Origin: Haliscomenobacter sp041740695
GTDB taxonomy: Bacteria > Bacteroidota > Bacteroidia > Chitinophagales > Saprospiraceae
DNA: 64,000 nt
Direction: 5' to 3'
Assembly (NCBI RefSeq): GCF_041740695.1
Contig: NZ_JBGSLK010000026.1
Coordinates: 118,778-182,777 of the forward strand
Shown here: positions 42,437 through 51,401 of the stretch, piece by piece
How the letters are laid out: each line of letters starts with the position of its first letter
Numbering within the stretch: the first letter of the stretch is position 1
Notes under the pieces: generated by a model
Told to the model about the DNA's origin: nothing
The model's database searches: none
The model's input: the letters and a program-made list of their open reading frames with translations, nothing else
Translations under genes and position numbers: made by a program

Positions 42437-43759
42437 TTATTGTTTTTGTTCAGGCAGCCAATAAAGCACTACGCGGTTGTTTTTGTCCAGGTATTTTTTG
42501 GCTACCCGCTGCAAATCCTCACGCGTCACCTTGAGGTAACGGTTGATGTTGGTATTGATCAGAGTGGCATCGCCGTAGTAGGTCTCAAAATTGGCGAGGT
42601 TTTCGGCGATTCCTTCCAGGGTGCTGTTTTCGTCAACCAGATCGGCTTCGAGTTGGTTGCGCAGCTTTTGGAACTCCGTTTCTGGCACCAATTCGGTTTT
42701 TACCCGTTCAATTTCAGCATTCAAGGCTTCCTCTACTTTGGCAGGTGCGATACCTAAACCCGCAATGCCCAAGATAATGGAGGCGCCGGGTTGCTCCAAT
42801 GGTAGCGAAACCGACTGTGCGGCAACGGCCAGTTGTTTTTCATCTACCAGCGCTTTATACATCCGCGAAGATTGACCACCCGAAAGCAGGCGATTCAACA
42901 TTTGCAAGGCATAAAAGTCAGGGTCGGTTTGAGCCGGCGTGCGGTAAGCCATAAAGACCCCAGGCAATTGTACCTTGTCAAAAATGGTATCCCGAACTTC
43001 AGTCCCCAAGGCAGGTTCAACGATGGTTGGGCGATAAATCGGACGAGTCCCTTTGGGAATGGTCGCGAAATACTTTTCGATCATCGGTTTGATCTGCGCT
43101 GGATTAATGTCACCAGCAATGGTCAACACCGCATTGTTCGGCACATAAAAGTCTTTGTAAAAATTGACATAGTCCGATTCGGTGGCATTGTCCAGGTGCT
43201 CCATCGAGCCGATGGGCGTCCAACGGTAAGGGTGTTGTTTGAACAGGCGTACGGCCATTTCTTCCAAAAAGCGGCCATAGGGTTGATTGTCGATGCGTTG
43301 ACGGCGCTCTTCTTTCACCACCTGGCGTTGGGTTTCGATGCCTTTGGTTTCTACCTTGGCTTGCAACATCCGTTCGGATTCCAACCACAGCGCTAGTGGC
43401 AACTGGTTGGAAGGTAAAATTTCGTAATAATAGGTACGATCCTGGCTTGTGTTGGCATTGTTGACACCACCAGCACCCGAGAGGTATTTGTCAAACTCAC
43501 CGCGGCCTACGTTGGTAGAACCTTCAAACAGCAGGTGTTCAAAAAAGTGTGCAAAACCCGTGCGTTCCGGGTTTTCGTTTTTCGAACCAACATGATACAG
43601 AACGGACACCACTACAATTGGGGTAGAATGTTCTTCGTGTAAAATGACCTTGAGGCCGTTGCTCAAGGTATAACGTTCGAATTTTACTGGGTTCAACTGA
43701 GCGTTGGCCAAAAAGGGCAAACTCAGGACGCATAACAGCAGGGAATACGTAATGCGCAT
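42437..43759 (-). CDS. M16 zinc metallopeptidase, secreted
   Basis: 440 aa, signal peptide MRITYSLLLCVLSLPFLANA. The inverted zinc motif HFFEH is at about 71-75 (GFAHFFEHLLFEG), with the distal Glu in VVKEERRQR. The second domain carries QLPGVFMAYRTPA and LLSGGQSSRMYKALV. It should be the catalytic subunit of a two-chain M16B peptidase with the zinc-less protein encoded 27 bp downstream. Periplasmic peptide degradation is likely. Confidence 0.92.
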   Translation of the reverse strand: MRITYSLLLCVLSLPFLANAQLNPVKFERYTLSNGLKVILHEEHSTPIVVVSVLYHVGSKNENPERTGFAHFFEHLLFEGSTNVGRGEFDKYLSGAGGVNNANTSQDRTYYYEILPSNQLPLALWLESERMLQAKVETKGIETQRQVVKEERRQRIDNQPYGRFLEEMAVRLFKQHPYRWTPIGSMEHLDNATESDYVNFYKDFYVPNNAVLTIAGDINPAQIKPMIEKYFATIPKGTRPIYRPTIVEPALGTEVRDTIFDKVQLPGVFMAYRTPAQTDPDFYALQMLNRLLSGGQSSRMYKALVDEKQLAVAAQSVSLPLEQPGASIILGIAGLGIAPAKVEEALNAEIERVKTELVPETEFQKLRNQLEADLVDENSTLEGIAENLANFETYYGDATLINTNINRYLKVTREDLQRVAKKYLDKNNRVVLYWLPEQKQ

Positions 43760-44074
43760 AAGGCTGATTGGTTTAATGGAGAAATAAAGTGTCTGGATTA
43801 TACTATAAAGACAAATCCAAGCTTAAAAGTTGGCATAAGAACGCTGTTGTTGTAAATTCTTGGATGAAAAATTGAAAAAATATCGACCAAAGGAGGTTAA
43901 GAAGAAGTTGAGGAAGGTTGAGGGAGGTTTAGGCTCCGCAAGCGACTTAGACATCGACATGGTCAAAATCGCTCGCGGTAGCCTAAACCTTCCTCAACTT
44001 CCCTCAACCTTCTCAACCTCCCTTCAACTTTTCAACTTTTTTCCGTAACCTTGCTCCATCCAATACCCATACCC
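43760..44074. other. 315-bp intergenic region between M16 and ung genes
   Basis: Divergent region. Apart from a family C hairpin element at 43891-44022, it holds no open frame that I can support. The promoter of the M16 pair should lie in 43760-43860 (minus strand); no clear TAnnTTTG box was identified. Confidence 0.6.
43891..44022. repeat. Family C hairpin element, copy 1
   Basis: Core hairpin GGCTCCGCAAGCG ... CGCTCGCGGTAGCC around an apex reading CTTAGACATCGACATGG. Long purine-rich outer arms (GTTGAGGAAGGTTGAGG on the left, the complement on the right) follow. Related cores are at 47511-47633, 54787-54891 and 63052-63145. Confidence 0.82.
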
Positions 44075-44746
44075 ATGCCAGACGTAAAAATTGAAGCCTC
44101 CTGGAAAGCCGCCTTGGCCGAGGAATTTGAAAAGCCTTATTTTCAGGTTTTGATTGATTTTTTGAAAAAGGAAAAAGCCGCTGGGAAAGTCATTTTTCCT
44201 CCTGGGCCGCTCCTATTTAATGCCTTTGAACTGACGCCCTTGGCCGCAGTCAAAGTGGTGATTTTGGGCCAGGACCCTTACCACAATCCCGGCGAAGCCA
44301 TGGGCCTGTCTTTCTCCGTGCCCAAAGGTGTAAAAACGCCTCCGTCTTTACAAAATATTTACAAAGAACTGTTGGCGGATCTGTTAGTTCCCATCCCCAG
44401 TCACGGTGACCTGAGCAATTGGGCAACCCAAGGGGTGTTTTTGCTCAACGCCATGCTATCGGTGGAAAAAAGCCGGGCTGGTTCACACCAAAGTTCGGGC
44501 TGGCAACACTTTACGGACGCGGTTATCCGCACCCTCTCTACGGAACGGGAACATTTGGTCTTTATGCTCTGGGGCAATTTCGCCAAGAAAAAAGCGGCCT
44601 TGATTGATGGGAGTAAACACCTGATCCTGGAAGCGGCGCACCCTTCACCCTTGGCAGGTGGTGCCTTTTTCAACTGCAAACATTTTTCCAAAGCCAATGC
44701 TTATTTAAAAGAGCATGGCATGGGAGAGATTGATTGGAATGTGTAA
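44075..44746 (+). CDS. ung: Uracil-DNA glycosylase, family 1
   Basis: 223 aa from ATG 44075 (TTG 44051 would add eight residues). It removes uracil from DNA in base-excision repair. The water-activating loop GQDPYHNPGEAMGLSFSVP (Asp about 67) and the leucine-intercalation/His motif HPSPLAGGAFFNCKHFSKAN are intact, as is LLNAMLSVEKSRAGSHQ. The gene ends 5 bp from the stop of the convergent response-regulator gene. Confidence 0.94.
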   Translation: MPDVKIEASWKAALAEEFEKPYFQVLIDFLKKEKAAGKVIFPPGPLLFNAFELTPLAAVKVVILGQDPYHNPGEAMGLSFSVPKGVKTPPSLQNIYKELLADLLVPIPSHGDLSNWATQGVFLLNAMLSVEKSRAGSHQSSGWQHFTDAVIRTLSTEREHLVFMLWGNFAKKKAALIDGSKHLILEAAHPSPLAGGAFFNCKHFSKANAYLKEHGMGEIDWNV

Positions 44747-44751
44747 GGGTT

Positions 44752-45456
44752 TTACCTAAAGATGTCCGCTACGACCTCATCCCTTTTCCCTCTGCTGATC
44801 GGGATTTTTACTGTACCAATCTCCAACATGTTTCCATCCAGCGCACTGACTTTGGTTTTGGCGACGATGTAGGATTTGTGAACCCGGCTAAACTGTTGTA
44901 CCGGGAGTTGTTCCTCCAGGTTGCGCAAACTTTCGAGGGTGACGTACCTGCGGTTGCCGCTGCACACAAAGCGGACGTATTCTTTCAGCCCTTCGATGTA
45001 GAGGATGTCTTCCAAAAAGACCTTGACCAATTTGCCATCCACTTTTAGGGATAAAAAATCTGGGGCAGTAGTGCTCTCTCCGGTGCTTCCTGACTGCCGG
45101 GCATTCAGCAGCTGTTTGACTTTATGCACGGCCTGTAAAAAACGTTCAAAGGGGAAAGGTTTGAGCAAGTAGTCGACTACATTGAGGTCATAGGCTTCGA
45201 TGGCGTATTCGGTGTAAGCGGTGGTGAAAACGACTAGGGGCGGATTTTGCAGGGTTTTGAGCAGGTTATTGCCACTCAGGACTGGCATCTGGATGTCGAG
45301 AAACAACAAATCAACCTGACCTTGTTGCAAACGCTCCAGTGCTTTCATGGGTAATTTCTCTTTGCCGATTAATTCCAAATCGGGCACTTGCTGGACGTAG
45401 GCTTCCAACAAATTGAGGGCGAGGTATTCGTCGTCGACGAGTAAAGTGCGGATCAT
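44752..45456 (-). CDS. LytTR-family response regulator
   Basis: 234 aa. Receiver: LLVDDEYLALNLLEAY with phosphoacceptor Asp54 (LLFLDIQMP), Thr in FTTAYTEYAIEAY and Lys in YLLKPFPFERF. LytTR domain about 130-234: LSLKVDGKLVKVFLEDILYIEG, FSRVHKSYIVA, and the end KIPISRGKRDEVV. It overlaps its kinase gene by 4 bp. It is the second such pair in the window and has no obvious target gene adjacent. Confidence 0.92.
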   Translation of the reverse strand: MIRTLLVDDEYLALNLLEAYVQQVPDLELIGKEKLPMKALERLQQGQVDLLFLDIQMPVLSGNNLLKTLQNPPLVVFTTAYTEYAIEAYDLNVVDYLLKPFPFERFLQAVHKVKQLLNARQSGSTGESTTAPDFLSLKVDGKLVKVFLEDILYIEGLKEYVRFVCSGNRRYVTLESLRNLEEQLPVQQFSRVHKSYIVAKTKVSALDGNMLEIGTVKIPISRGKRDEVVADIFR

Positions 45457-46490
45457 AACTTCAGCTTTAAAGTTACTTCAAAGTTGCTGTTCTGGTCTTG
45501 GATTTCAAAATGATGAGCTCCGGGGTGCAACAACTCCAGGCGTTGGCGCAGATTGTCTAGACCGATCCCGCCGACATTGTCTTTTTGCACGTGCTGTACA
45601 TCGTCCTTGCTGTTCCGGGTTTTAAAATGTAGCCAGCCTTTTTCGGTACTCAATTCAAGCTGAATGTAGGCTTTTTCATTCAGTTCGAAATCGGCGTGCT
45701 TGCAACAGTTTTCGACCAAGGGAATCAGCAACATGGGTTCCAGGCGCAGGCCTTCAATATGGCCACTGACTTTAAACGTAATGTCGAGCGGCGTTTCACT
45801 GCGCATGCGAAACAGCTGTAAATACTGCTCAATATGGGCAATTTCGGTTTCCAGGGGTATTTGTTCGGCTTTGGAGTCGTACACCACATAGCGCAGGAGT
45901 TTGGAGAGTTGCATCACCATATCCGCCGTTTGGGGCGAGCGCACTACGGCCAGTGAATAGATGTTATTCAGGGTATTGAACAAAAAATGTGGGTTGATCT
46001 GGGCGCGCAAAAACTGCAATTGGGCCTCGTTTTGTTTGCTGATGATGGCCATGTTTTGTTGCTCGTGCCGAAAACGAATCTCCAGAATTTGGTAAAAGGT
46101 ACTGACCAGCAGCGTCAGGATATTGGTTAAAATCGCGCCTGCCCACCACTTATTGCCTTGGACCAGTAGAACTGCATCAGGTTTGATTTCCGGAAACAAC
46201 TGGTTCAAATTGACCCGAATAGCGGCAATGCCTATTATCAGTAAGGTTGACCACAGCAAAAACTGGATGTAATGGTTTTTTTCAAAATAGCGCTCCACCA
46301 GCCAAAGGTTGGCGTAAAAGAGCAGCGCCATGGGCAGCAAATTGCCGAGCCCTCTCGAAATGCCAATACTCATTGCGCCAAATAAAGGTTGAAAAACCCA
46401 GGCGTAAACCAGAATCAAGACCACCCAAACGCCAATGTGAAAGGCGACTTTAAGGCGCTGATTGTTCAAAAAATGGGAATTCGTTGTCAT
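45453..46490 (-). CDS. LytS-type sensor histidine kinase
   Basis: 345 aa from ATG 46490. Four transmembrane helices (about 13-30, 48-65, 76-95 and 117-135), a coiled linker, then the His_kinase domain with AQINPHFLFNTLNNI (His about 168). LIPLVENCCKHADFE is the N box and GGIGLDNLRQRLELL the G box. It is cognate to the overlapping LytTR regulator. The longer frame to 46553 lacks a better start. Confidence 0.9.
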   Translation of the reverse strand: MTTNSHFLNNQRLKVAFHIGVWVVLILVYAWVFQPLFGAMSIGISRGLGNLLPMALLFYANLWLVERYFEKNHYIQFLLWSTLLIIGIAAIRVNLNQLFPEIKPDAVLLVQGNKWWAGAILTNILTLLVSTFYQILEIRFRHEQQNMAIISKQNEAQLQFLRAQINPHFLFNTLNNIYSLAVVRSPQTADMVMQLSKLLRYVVYDSKAEQIPLETEIAHIEQYLQLFRMRSETPLDITFKVSGHIEGLRLEPMLLIPLVENCCKHADFELNEKAYIQLELSTEKGWLHFKTRNSKDDVQHVQKDNVGGIGLDNLRQRLELLHPGAHHFEIQDQNSNFEVTLKLKL

Positions 46491-46740
46491 TACTTGAATG
46501 TATACTTCCAAAATTACACAAAGGAGTGCGCATAACCGGGCATTTTCAACCAACAGTCAGAATTCTTCAACGAACCCAACTATCCGTACTGAATAAAAAA
46601 ACTCAAAACTTGTAACTCTACCCATTCATTGAAGGTTTTTTACACTTGGTTGAACATATTTTGACCTCAGGATCCAAAGGGGTTGTTTTGTGGCATCGAA
46701 ATCATTTTTCACAACCAAAATCAACCATAAAAAATATACC

Positions 46741-47517
46741 ATGGATTATCTCATTGAACATTTCGGTCTGTTGCCTGGCTGGTTGCTGGGGTCAATGGCC
46801 ATTTTTATGCGGTACCTGATTTTTGCAGGTACTGCTTTTTTGATCTTCTACGTGCTTTTCAAACGGCGATATTTCGGGATAAAAATTCAGCAGACTTCTC
46901 CCAAAACCAAGCACATTGCCAATGAGTTGTCGCATTCTATCGCCACGGCATTCATTTGGGGCACGGTTGGCCTGGGTATTTATTGGCTGCGCAAAAATGG
47001 GTTCACCCACATCTACCTGAACATGAGTGAATACGGGCTGGCTTATTTGTTCTTTTCCTTTTGGTTTCTGGTGTTTTTGCACGACACCTACTTTTACTGG
47101 ATGCACCGCATGGTACACCACCCCAAATTATTTCCCATTTTTCACCGGGTACACCATATATCTTTTAACCCTACGCCATTGGCTGCCTTGTCCTTTCACC
47201 CCCTGGAGGCCATTCTGGAAATTGGGATAGTACCCCTGATTGTATTGGTGATGCCTTTTCACCCGCTGGTCTTATTTTTGTTTGCCACCTGGTCTTTGTT
47301 GTTCAATGTAATGGGGCATTTGGGGTATGAGATTGCACCCAAAGGTTTTGTGGATCATCCCTTTTGGAAATGGTTCAACACCCCTACACACCACAACATG
47401 CACCACGCCAAGGTACACTACAATTTTGGCCTGTATTTCAATATCTGGGATCGCCTGATGGGCACGAATCACCCGGAGTATGAAAACACGTTTAATCAGA
47501 TTAAAAATAGGGTTTAG
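46741..47517 (+). CDS. Sterol desaturase/fatty acid hydroxylase superfamily membrane enzyme
   Basis: 258 aa from ATG 46741. An integral membrane di-iron enzyme with the three His boxes: HDTYFYWMHRMVHH (first two clusters), FHRVHH, and NTPTHHNMHH. About five membrane helices surround them. Family members hydroxylate or desaturate lipids such as carotenoids, sphingoid bases or alkylglycerols; the substrate here is not inferable. The stop codon TAG lies in the arm of a family C hairpin element. The gene is isolated, with a 250-bp upstream gap in which I see no strong promoter. Confidence 0.88.
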   Translation: MDYLIEHFGLLPGWLLGSMAIFMRYLIFAGTAFLIFYVLFKRRYFGIKIQQTSPKTKHIANELSHSIATAFIWGTVGLGIYWLRKNGFTHIYLNMSEYGLAYLFFSFWFLVFLHDTYFYWMHRMVHHPKLFPIFHRVHHISFNPTPLAALSFHPLEAILEIGIVPLIVLVMPFHPLVLFLFATWSLLFNVMGHLGYEIAPKGFVDHPFWKWFNTPTHHNMHHAKVHYNFGLYFNIWDRLMGTNHPEYENTFNQIKNRV

Positions 47518-47633
47518 GGAGGTTTAGGAGGTTGAGGGAGGTTAAGGCTACCGCGAGCGATTTTGACAATAGTCTTGTCTAAGACGCTCGCGGTAGCCTT
47601 AACCTCCTCAACCTCCCTAAACTTTCTCAACCT
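47511..47633. repeat. Family C hairpin element, copy 2
   Basis: Core stem GGCTACCGCGAGCG / CGCTCGCGGTAGCC. Outer arms are G/A-rich on the left and C/T-rich on the right (GGAGGTTGAGGGAGGTTAA and complement). The apex contains TTGTCTAAGAC, the reverse complement of the CTTAGACA apex of copy 1. It overlaps the 3' end of the fatty-acid hydroxylase gene. Confidence 0.85.
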
Positions 47634-47647
47634 AAAAAACCATCCAC

Positions 47648-48052
47648 ATGAAATCCCTAATGATCCTGCTACTTAGCCTGCTGAGCACCATTGCCCTGAG
47701 CGCTCAATCCCAACAAAGCAAAACGGAAAGCCCTTTTGGTACACCTATGGAGCGAGCCAAACTCCAAACCGAAAAAATGAAAGCGGCCTTGCCCCTGCGG
47801 ACCGACCAAATCGACAAAATTTATACACTCAACCTCAAATATGCCAAGATCATGCAAAAAGAGGTTTTTGATCAAGGGGCTTCTCAATGGACCATGTACA
47901 CCAAAGGCAGTGAAATCAACAAGCGCAAGGAGAAGGAGTTGAAGCCTATGCTCAGCGAAGCGCAGCTGAAAAATTATGAAAAACTGAAGGCGGAGATGCG
48001 GAAGCAAATGCTGAATGGTGAAAAGCCACGGAGTTTGGATGATTTTAAGTGA
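47648..48052 (+). CDS. Small secreted helical protein (Spy/DUF4890-like)
   Basis: 134 aa. The signal peptide ends near LSAQSQ (residue 20). The mature chain is highly charged and helical, with pairs such as MKAALPLRTDQIDKIYTLNLKYAK and LKPMLSEAQLKNYEKLKAEMRKQM, the pattern of Spy/CpxP-like or DUF4890 periplasmic proteins (L(T/S)xxQ...). A periplasmic chaperone or sensor role is possible. Low sequence complexity makes the family call weak. Confidence 0.6.
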   Translation: MKSLMILLLSLLSTIALSAQSQQSKTESPFGTPMERAKLQTEKMKAALPLRTDQIDKIYTLNLKYAKIMQKEVFDQGASQWTMYTKGSEINKRKEKELKPMLSEAQLKNYEKLKAEMRKQMLNGEKPRSLDDFK

Positions 48053-48079
48053 GGAGTTAGGGGCTTAGTCTCAAATAAG

Positions 48080-48212
48080 CTAAAGCGACATTTAATTAGC
48101 ACAAAGAATAAAAATAGAGGACACAGAGGACACAAAGTTAGACGTTGACAGTGCTTTGCTTTGTGTCCTTGGTGCCCTCTATTTTCCCTTTGTGATTAAA
48201 TAATATCGCTTT
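48080..48212. repeat. Large imperfect palindrome
   Basis: Arms of about 57 bp, with TAGAGGACACAGAGGACACA on the left and a near-complement on the right (22 of 25 match in the central part, with small indels further out). A short apex includes TTAGACGTTGACA. It lies between two genes that converge on it. The apex resembles the TTAGACATCGACA apex of family C copy 1, but the core stem differs, so I treat it as a separate single copy. Confidence 0.75.
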
Positions 48213-48260
48213 TGGTAAAGCAGGGTTAAAGAAATGCCAGAAGGCCCTTTTTCGTGCTTA

Positions 48261-49391
48261 TCAATAAAACATCACCGCCGTCTTCGGCAATCGTTTTTGG
48301 ATTTGTTTTTGCTTTTCCTTGTCAAATGGCTCAGCGTCGAGAACGAGCATCGTGAGATTTTTTAACCCAAAAATACTCTCTGGTAATTCTTTCAAAGGAT
48401 TGCCCGAAAGCCACAATTCCTCCAGTTCTGACAAGTTGCCAACTTCTGCGGGAATACTTTCCAGTTTGCAAAAAGTCAGGTTCAATTTTTTGAGCTTTTT
48501 GCACTGTTGAATGGCGGAGGGTAGGGAATTGAGTTCTACGTGCATACAATTGAGCTCTTCCAGATGCTCAAGCGTAAAAACCTCCGCAGGTAAGTCATAA
48601 CCATCGGAGTAATCGAAAGAAAGAATGATGTTTTCCTGCTCCAGGAAGCTGGTAAAAGATTCAAAAAACAAGGAGCTTGAATCTCTGCCGTACAACTCAA
48701 GCCATTCCGTCCAAATGCCCTGGAAAGTGGTATCCCGGGTTGCACTTCTCCGAATGGGTTTGCCTTCACGAATGCGTTGAACCAAATATTCAAAATTCCA
48801 TTGATCCCGCACCGGGTTGTAAATTTCTCGCAATAGCAAATTAATTGTTCCTTCATTCCAATCAAACCATTCCGCGTAAGGTGCGTTCAGGCCGATGTCG
48901 TGGTCCATTGAAATAACATAAGGTACGGCAGTTTTGCCATCAATTTTGATGGCGCCATCGTTTCCACCACCCAGCAGTGCATATTGGATAAGGGCATCCC
49001 CGGTGATGCGTTGGTGTGCATTTCCAGCCATGAATACCTTGGTCTCAAGATTGCCCAAAACCAGCAAATCGGGCTGACTTTTAGTGAGTGTAATGGCTGA
49101 ATCCACTTTGAGGTTGCCTTTGATCACGATTATGTGTGCCAGTTTTCCCCATTCCTCATCCTGTAAATTAGACATCACAATGTTTTCGCCTTCAATCACC
49201 GCCACTTTCACCTTACCCGGTTTGCCATGAAGCTCCATGGTGCCCAGGCGTTCCGAAATTTTGAAACGTTGCTCAGCTTCTACACCGTTAATGAGTGATA
49301 CTTTTCCTCCACTAAAGGCAGGCCATTTGACTTGAGCAGGGGCTTGGCAACCCATCAGCAGCAGAATAAAACTGTAAAATGAAAATTTCAT
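48261..49391 (-). CDS. Leucine-rich-repeat lipoprotein
   Basis: 376 aa from ATG 49391. Lipobox LLLMGC (Cys15). The first ~270 residues have no motif I recognise. The C-terminal part carries about four leucine-rich repeats of ~23 residues (LEELNCMHVELNSLPSAIQ, LKKLNLTFCKLESIPAEVG, LEELWLSGNPLKELPESIF, LTMLVLDAEPF). It is probably a surface or periplasmic binding protein. It is divergent from the subtilase gene. Confidence 0.78.
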   Translation of the reverse strand: MKFSFYSFILLLMGCQAPAQVKWPAFSGGKVSLINGVEAEQRFKISERLGTMELHGKPGKVKVAVIEGENIVMSNLQDEEWGKLAHIIVIKGNLKVDSAITLTKSQPDLLVLGNLETKVFMAGNAHQRITGDALIQYALLGGGNDGAIKIDGKTAVPYVISMDHDIGLNAPYAEWFDWNEGTINLLLREIYNPVRDQWNFEYLVQRIREGKPIRRSATRDTTFQGIWTEWLELYGRDSSSLFFESFTSFLEQENIILSFDYSDGYDLPAEVFTLEHLEELNCMHVELNSLPSAIQQCKKLKKLNLTFCKLESIPAEVGNLSELEELWLSGNPLKELPESIFGLKNLTMLVLDAEPFDKEKQKQIQKRLPKTAVMFY

Positions 49392-49548
49392 AGGGATATA
49401 AGGTTTTTTAAAGAGGTGTAAAAAGCAGCCTTTTTTGTTCCATATTAAAAAAAAAGTAAAAAACTTTTTTCCTGACGCGGTTTGGCAAGGCTTTTGGTTA
49501 AGAATCCCCGGTACCTCCTCCTTTTTTAAAAACCGCAAAAACATAGAT

Positions 49549-51162
49549 ATGGCAAGAAGACTAACACTTCTGCTGCCACTACTCTTGCTATTGCCTTTGC
49601 TGAGTTTTGCTCAGACAGAGCCAATCAAGGCCAGGGTATTGGTGAAGCTAAAAGAAACGACCACACCAGCGCAATTCATGGTCGAATTTGCTACACAAAG
49701 CCGGGCAGGTGGCGGAGTTTGGCTGGAAAAAGCGCTGAGCACCCGCTCCAATGTACACCTGATGATGTACGACTCTACCACGATCAACGCGGAGGAACTC
49801 CTGTATGAGTTGAGTCTGCAAGCCGAGGTAGAAGAGGTCACCTTTGATTATTACGTGGAAAACCGCACCGACCCCGACGATCCCAACTTACAAGAACAAT
49901 GGGGTCTGGCGACCATCGAAGCCCAAAAAGCCTGGGCCATCTCCACGGGTGGGGTCACTGCGCGAGGCGACACCATCGTAGTGGCGGTATTGGACAGCGG
50001 CTTTGACGTGGACCACGAAGATCTGGCCGCCAATATCTGGGTCAATCGAGGTGAAACCCCCAACGACAACAAAGACAATGACCGCAACGGCTACATCGAT
50101 GATGTGCAAGGCTGGAATTTTATCCGCAACAGCAACAAACACCAGGTTGAACAACATGGTCAATCCGTAGCTGGAATCATTGGTGCGGTTGGCAACAATG
50201 GCATCGGGGTGACGGGCATCAACTGGCACATCAAGGTGATGGTACTGGAGGCTCGCCTGGTTTCGGAAATCATTTCCGCCTACGAATACATCCTGGAGCA
50301 GCGCGATCGCTACAACCGCTCTAAAGGCAAAGACGGGGCTTTCATCGTAGCCACCAACGCGTCTTTTGGCATCAACCGCCTCTTCTGCAAGGATCAGGTC
50401 ATGTGGGGCGACATGTACGACAAAATGGGCGAAGTAGGCATCCTCACCGCCGCCGGTGCAGCCAATAATCCCTGGGATGTGGACGAAGTGGGCGACATGC
50501 CAACTACCTGCCCCAGCGAATACCTGCTCACGGTGCTCAATACCACCGAAGTGGATCAGCGCTACGTAGGTTCGGCTTATGGCAAAACGTCGATTGACAT
50601 GGGCGCCCCTGGGCAAAACTCCTTTACGACCAAACCTTTTGGGAATTACGGGAGCTTCAACGGCAACTCGGCGGCAGCGCCCCACCTCGCAGGGTCGATT
50701 GCACTGCTGTACAGTGTGCCTTGTAATGATTTTGCCCTCAAAACCTTGGTTGAGCCCTCGGCAACGGCCCTCCGGGTCAAGGAGGCCTTGATCAAAGGGG
50801 TAGATGACGTGGAAGCGCTGAAGGAGCTCACGGTAACGGGTGGTCGCTTGAATGTGTACCGAAGTATGGAGCACCTGCGCCAGGATTGTCGCACGGTGCC
50901 CGACGACTTCAAAGGCATGCTGATTTATCCGAATCCGGCGCGTTCCAGTATCACCCTTTCGGTGGATCAGCCAGAGAAGAGCCCGATTCAGATTCGGGTC
51001 TTAAATACTTTGGGACAACCCATTTACCGCAAAGTGATGGACGTGATGTTCCCGGGAATTCAACAGGAAGTGATTTCGGTGGGCGATTGGCCAAGGGGAA
51101 CTTACTTCGTGGAGGTGTTCATGGGGAAGGAACGGAAAATGGGTAGGGTAGTGGTGAATTAG
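49549..51162 (+). CDS. Subtilisin-like S8 serine protease with T9SS sorting domain
   Basis: 537 aa from ATG 49549, signal peptide to about SFAQ (residue 22). A fervidolysin-like N-terminal prodomain spans ~23-105. The catalytic triad is Asp149 (VAVLDSGFDVDHEDL), His203 (EQHGQSVAGI) and Ser374 (NGNSAAAPHLAGS); the oxyanion Asn is in VATNASFG (about 270). GNSAAAPHLAG departs from the usual GTSxAxPxxAG at Thr. The last ~75 residues (MLIYPNPARSSITLS onward) are a type IX sorting domain. It should be exported as an extracellular protease. A family A/B nested repeat follows. Confidence 0.9.
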   Translation: MARRLTLLLPLLLLLPLLSFAQTEPIKARVLVKLKETTTPAQFMVEFATQSRAGGGVWLEKALSTRSNVHLMMYDSTTINAEELLYELSLQAEVEEVTFDYYVENRTDPDDPNLQEQWGLATIEAQKAWAISTGGVTARGDTIVVAVLDSGFDVDHEDLAANIWVNRGETPNDNKDNDRNGYIDDVQGWNFIRNSNKHQVEQHGQSVAGIIGAVGNNGIGVTGINWHIKVMVLEARLVSEIISAYEYILEQRDRYNRSKGKDGAFIVATNASFGINRLFCKDQVMWGDMYDKMGEVGILTAAGAANNPWDVDEVGDMPTTCPSEYLLTVLNTTEVDQRYVGSAYGKTSIDMGAPGQNSFTTKPFGNYGSFNGNSAAAPHLAGSIALLYSVPCNDFALKTLVEPSATALRVKEALIKGVDDVEALKELTVTGGRLNVYRSMEHLRQDCRTVPDDFKGMLIYPNPARSSITLSVDQPEKSPIQIRVLNTLGQPIYRKVMDVMFPGIQQEVISVGDWPRGTYFVEVFMGKERKMGRVVVN

Positions 51163-51170
51163 TGCGTTAC

Positions 51171-51397
51171 CTGCCTTAAGTGATTCCTTAAGTGTCTGTG
51201 GTTTCTTAGGTGGTGAAAAAATCTTTTCTTTCACCACCTAAGAAACCTAAGGGCGATAAAAAAATAAGTGTTCATTTTGCCAGAGGATTAGACAAGTAAA
51301 AGGTTCATTTCAAGTGTCTTATCTAATCCTTTGGCTCAAGGAAAATGAACACTTATTTTTGCCCCACTACTAAGGCACTTAAGAAGCACCTCAGAGA
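51171..51397. repeat. Palindromic element family A copy 2, interrupted by a family B element
   Basis: The left arm at 51171-51219 and the first part of the right arm at about 51230-51252 form the same palindrome as 33490-33609 (TTTCTTAGGTGGTGAAA / TTTCACCACCTAAGAAA). The right arm is broken at CTAAGG (51247-51252) by a family B element, and resumes at 51370 with a second CTAAGG. Joining the two sides through one CTAAGG aligns without gaps to the right arm of copy 1. Confidence 0.85.
51252..51369. repeat. Family B palindromic element, copy 3 (inserted in family A)
   Basis: About 117 bp, GCGATAAAAAAATAAGTG ... CACTTATTTTTGCCCCACTA, inner stem AGAGGATTAGA / TCTAATCCTTT-like. It is flanked by the direct repeat CTAAGG (51247-51252 and 51370-51375). 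The exact ends are ambiguous by 1 nt because of the repeat. Confidence 0.88.
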
Positions 51398-51401
51398 TGC
51401 G

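Noticed and set aside
49888..50874. Long open frame (328 codons) opposite the subtilase gene
   Set aside because: It lies fully antisense to a protease with intact catalytic motifs and its translation shows no domain; a GC-skew shadow frame.
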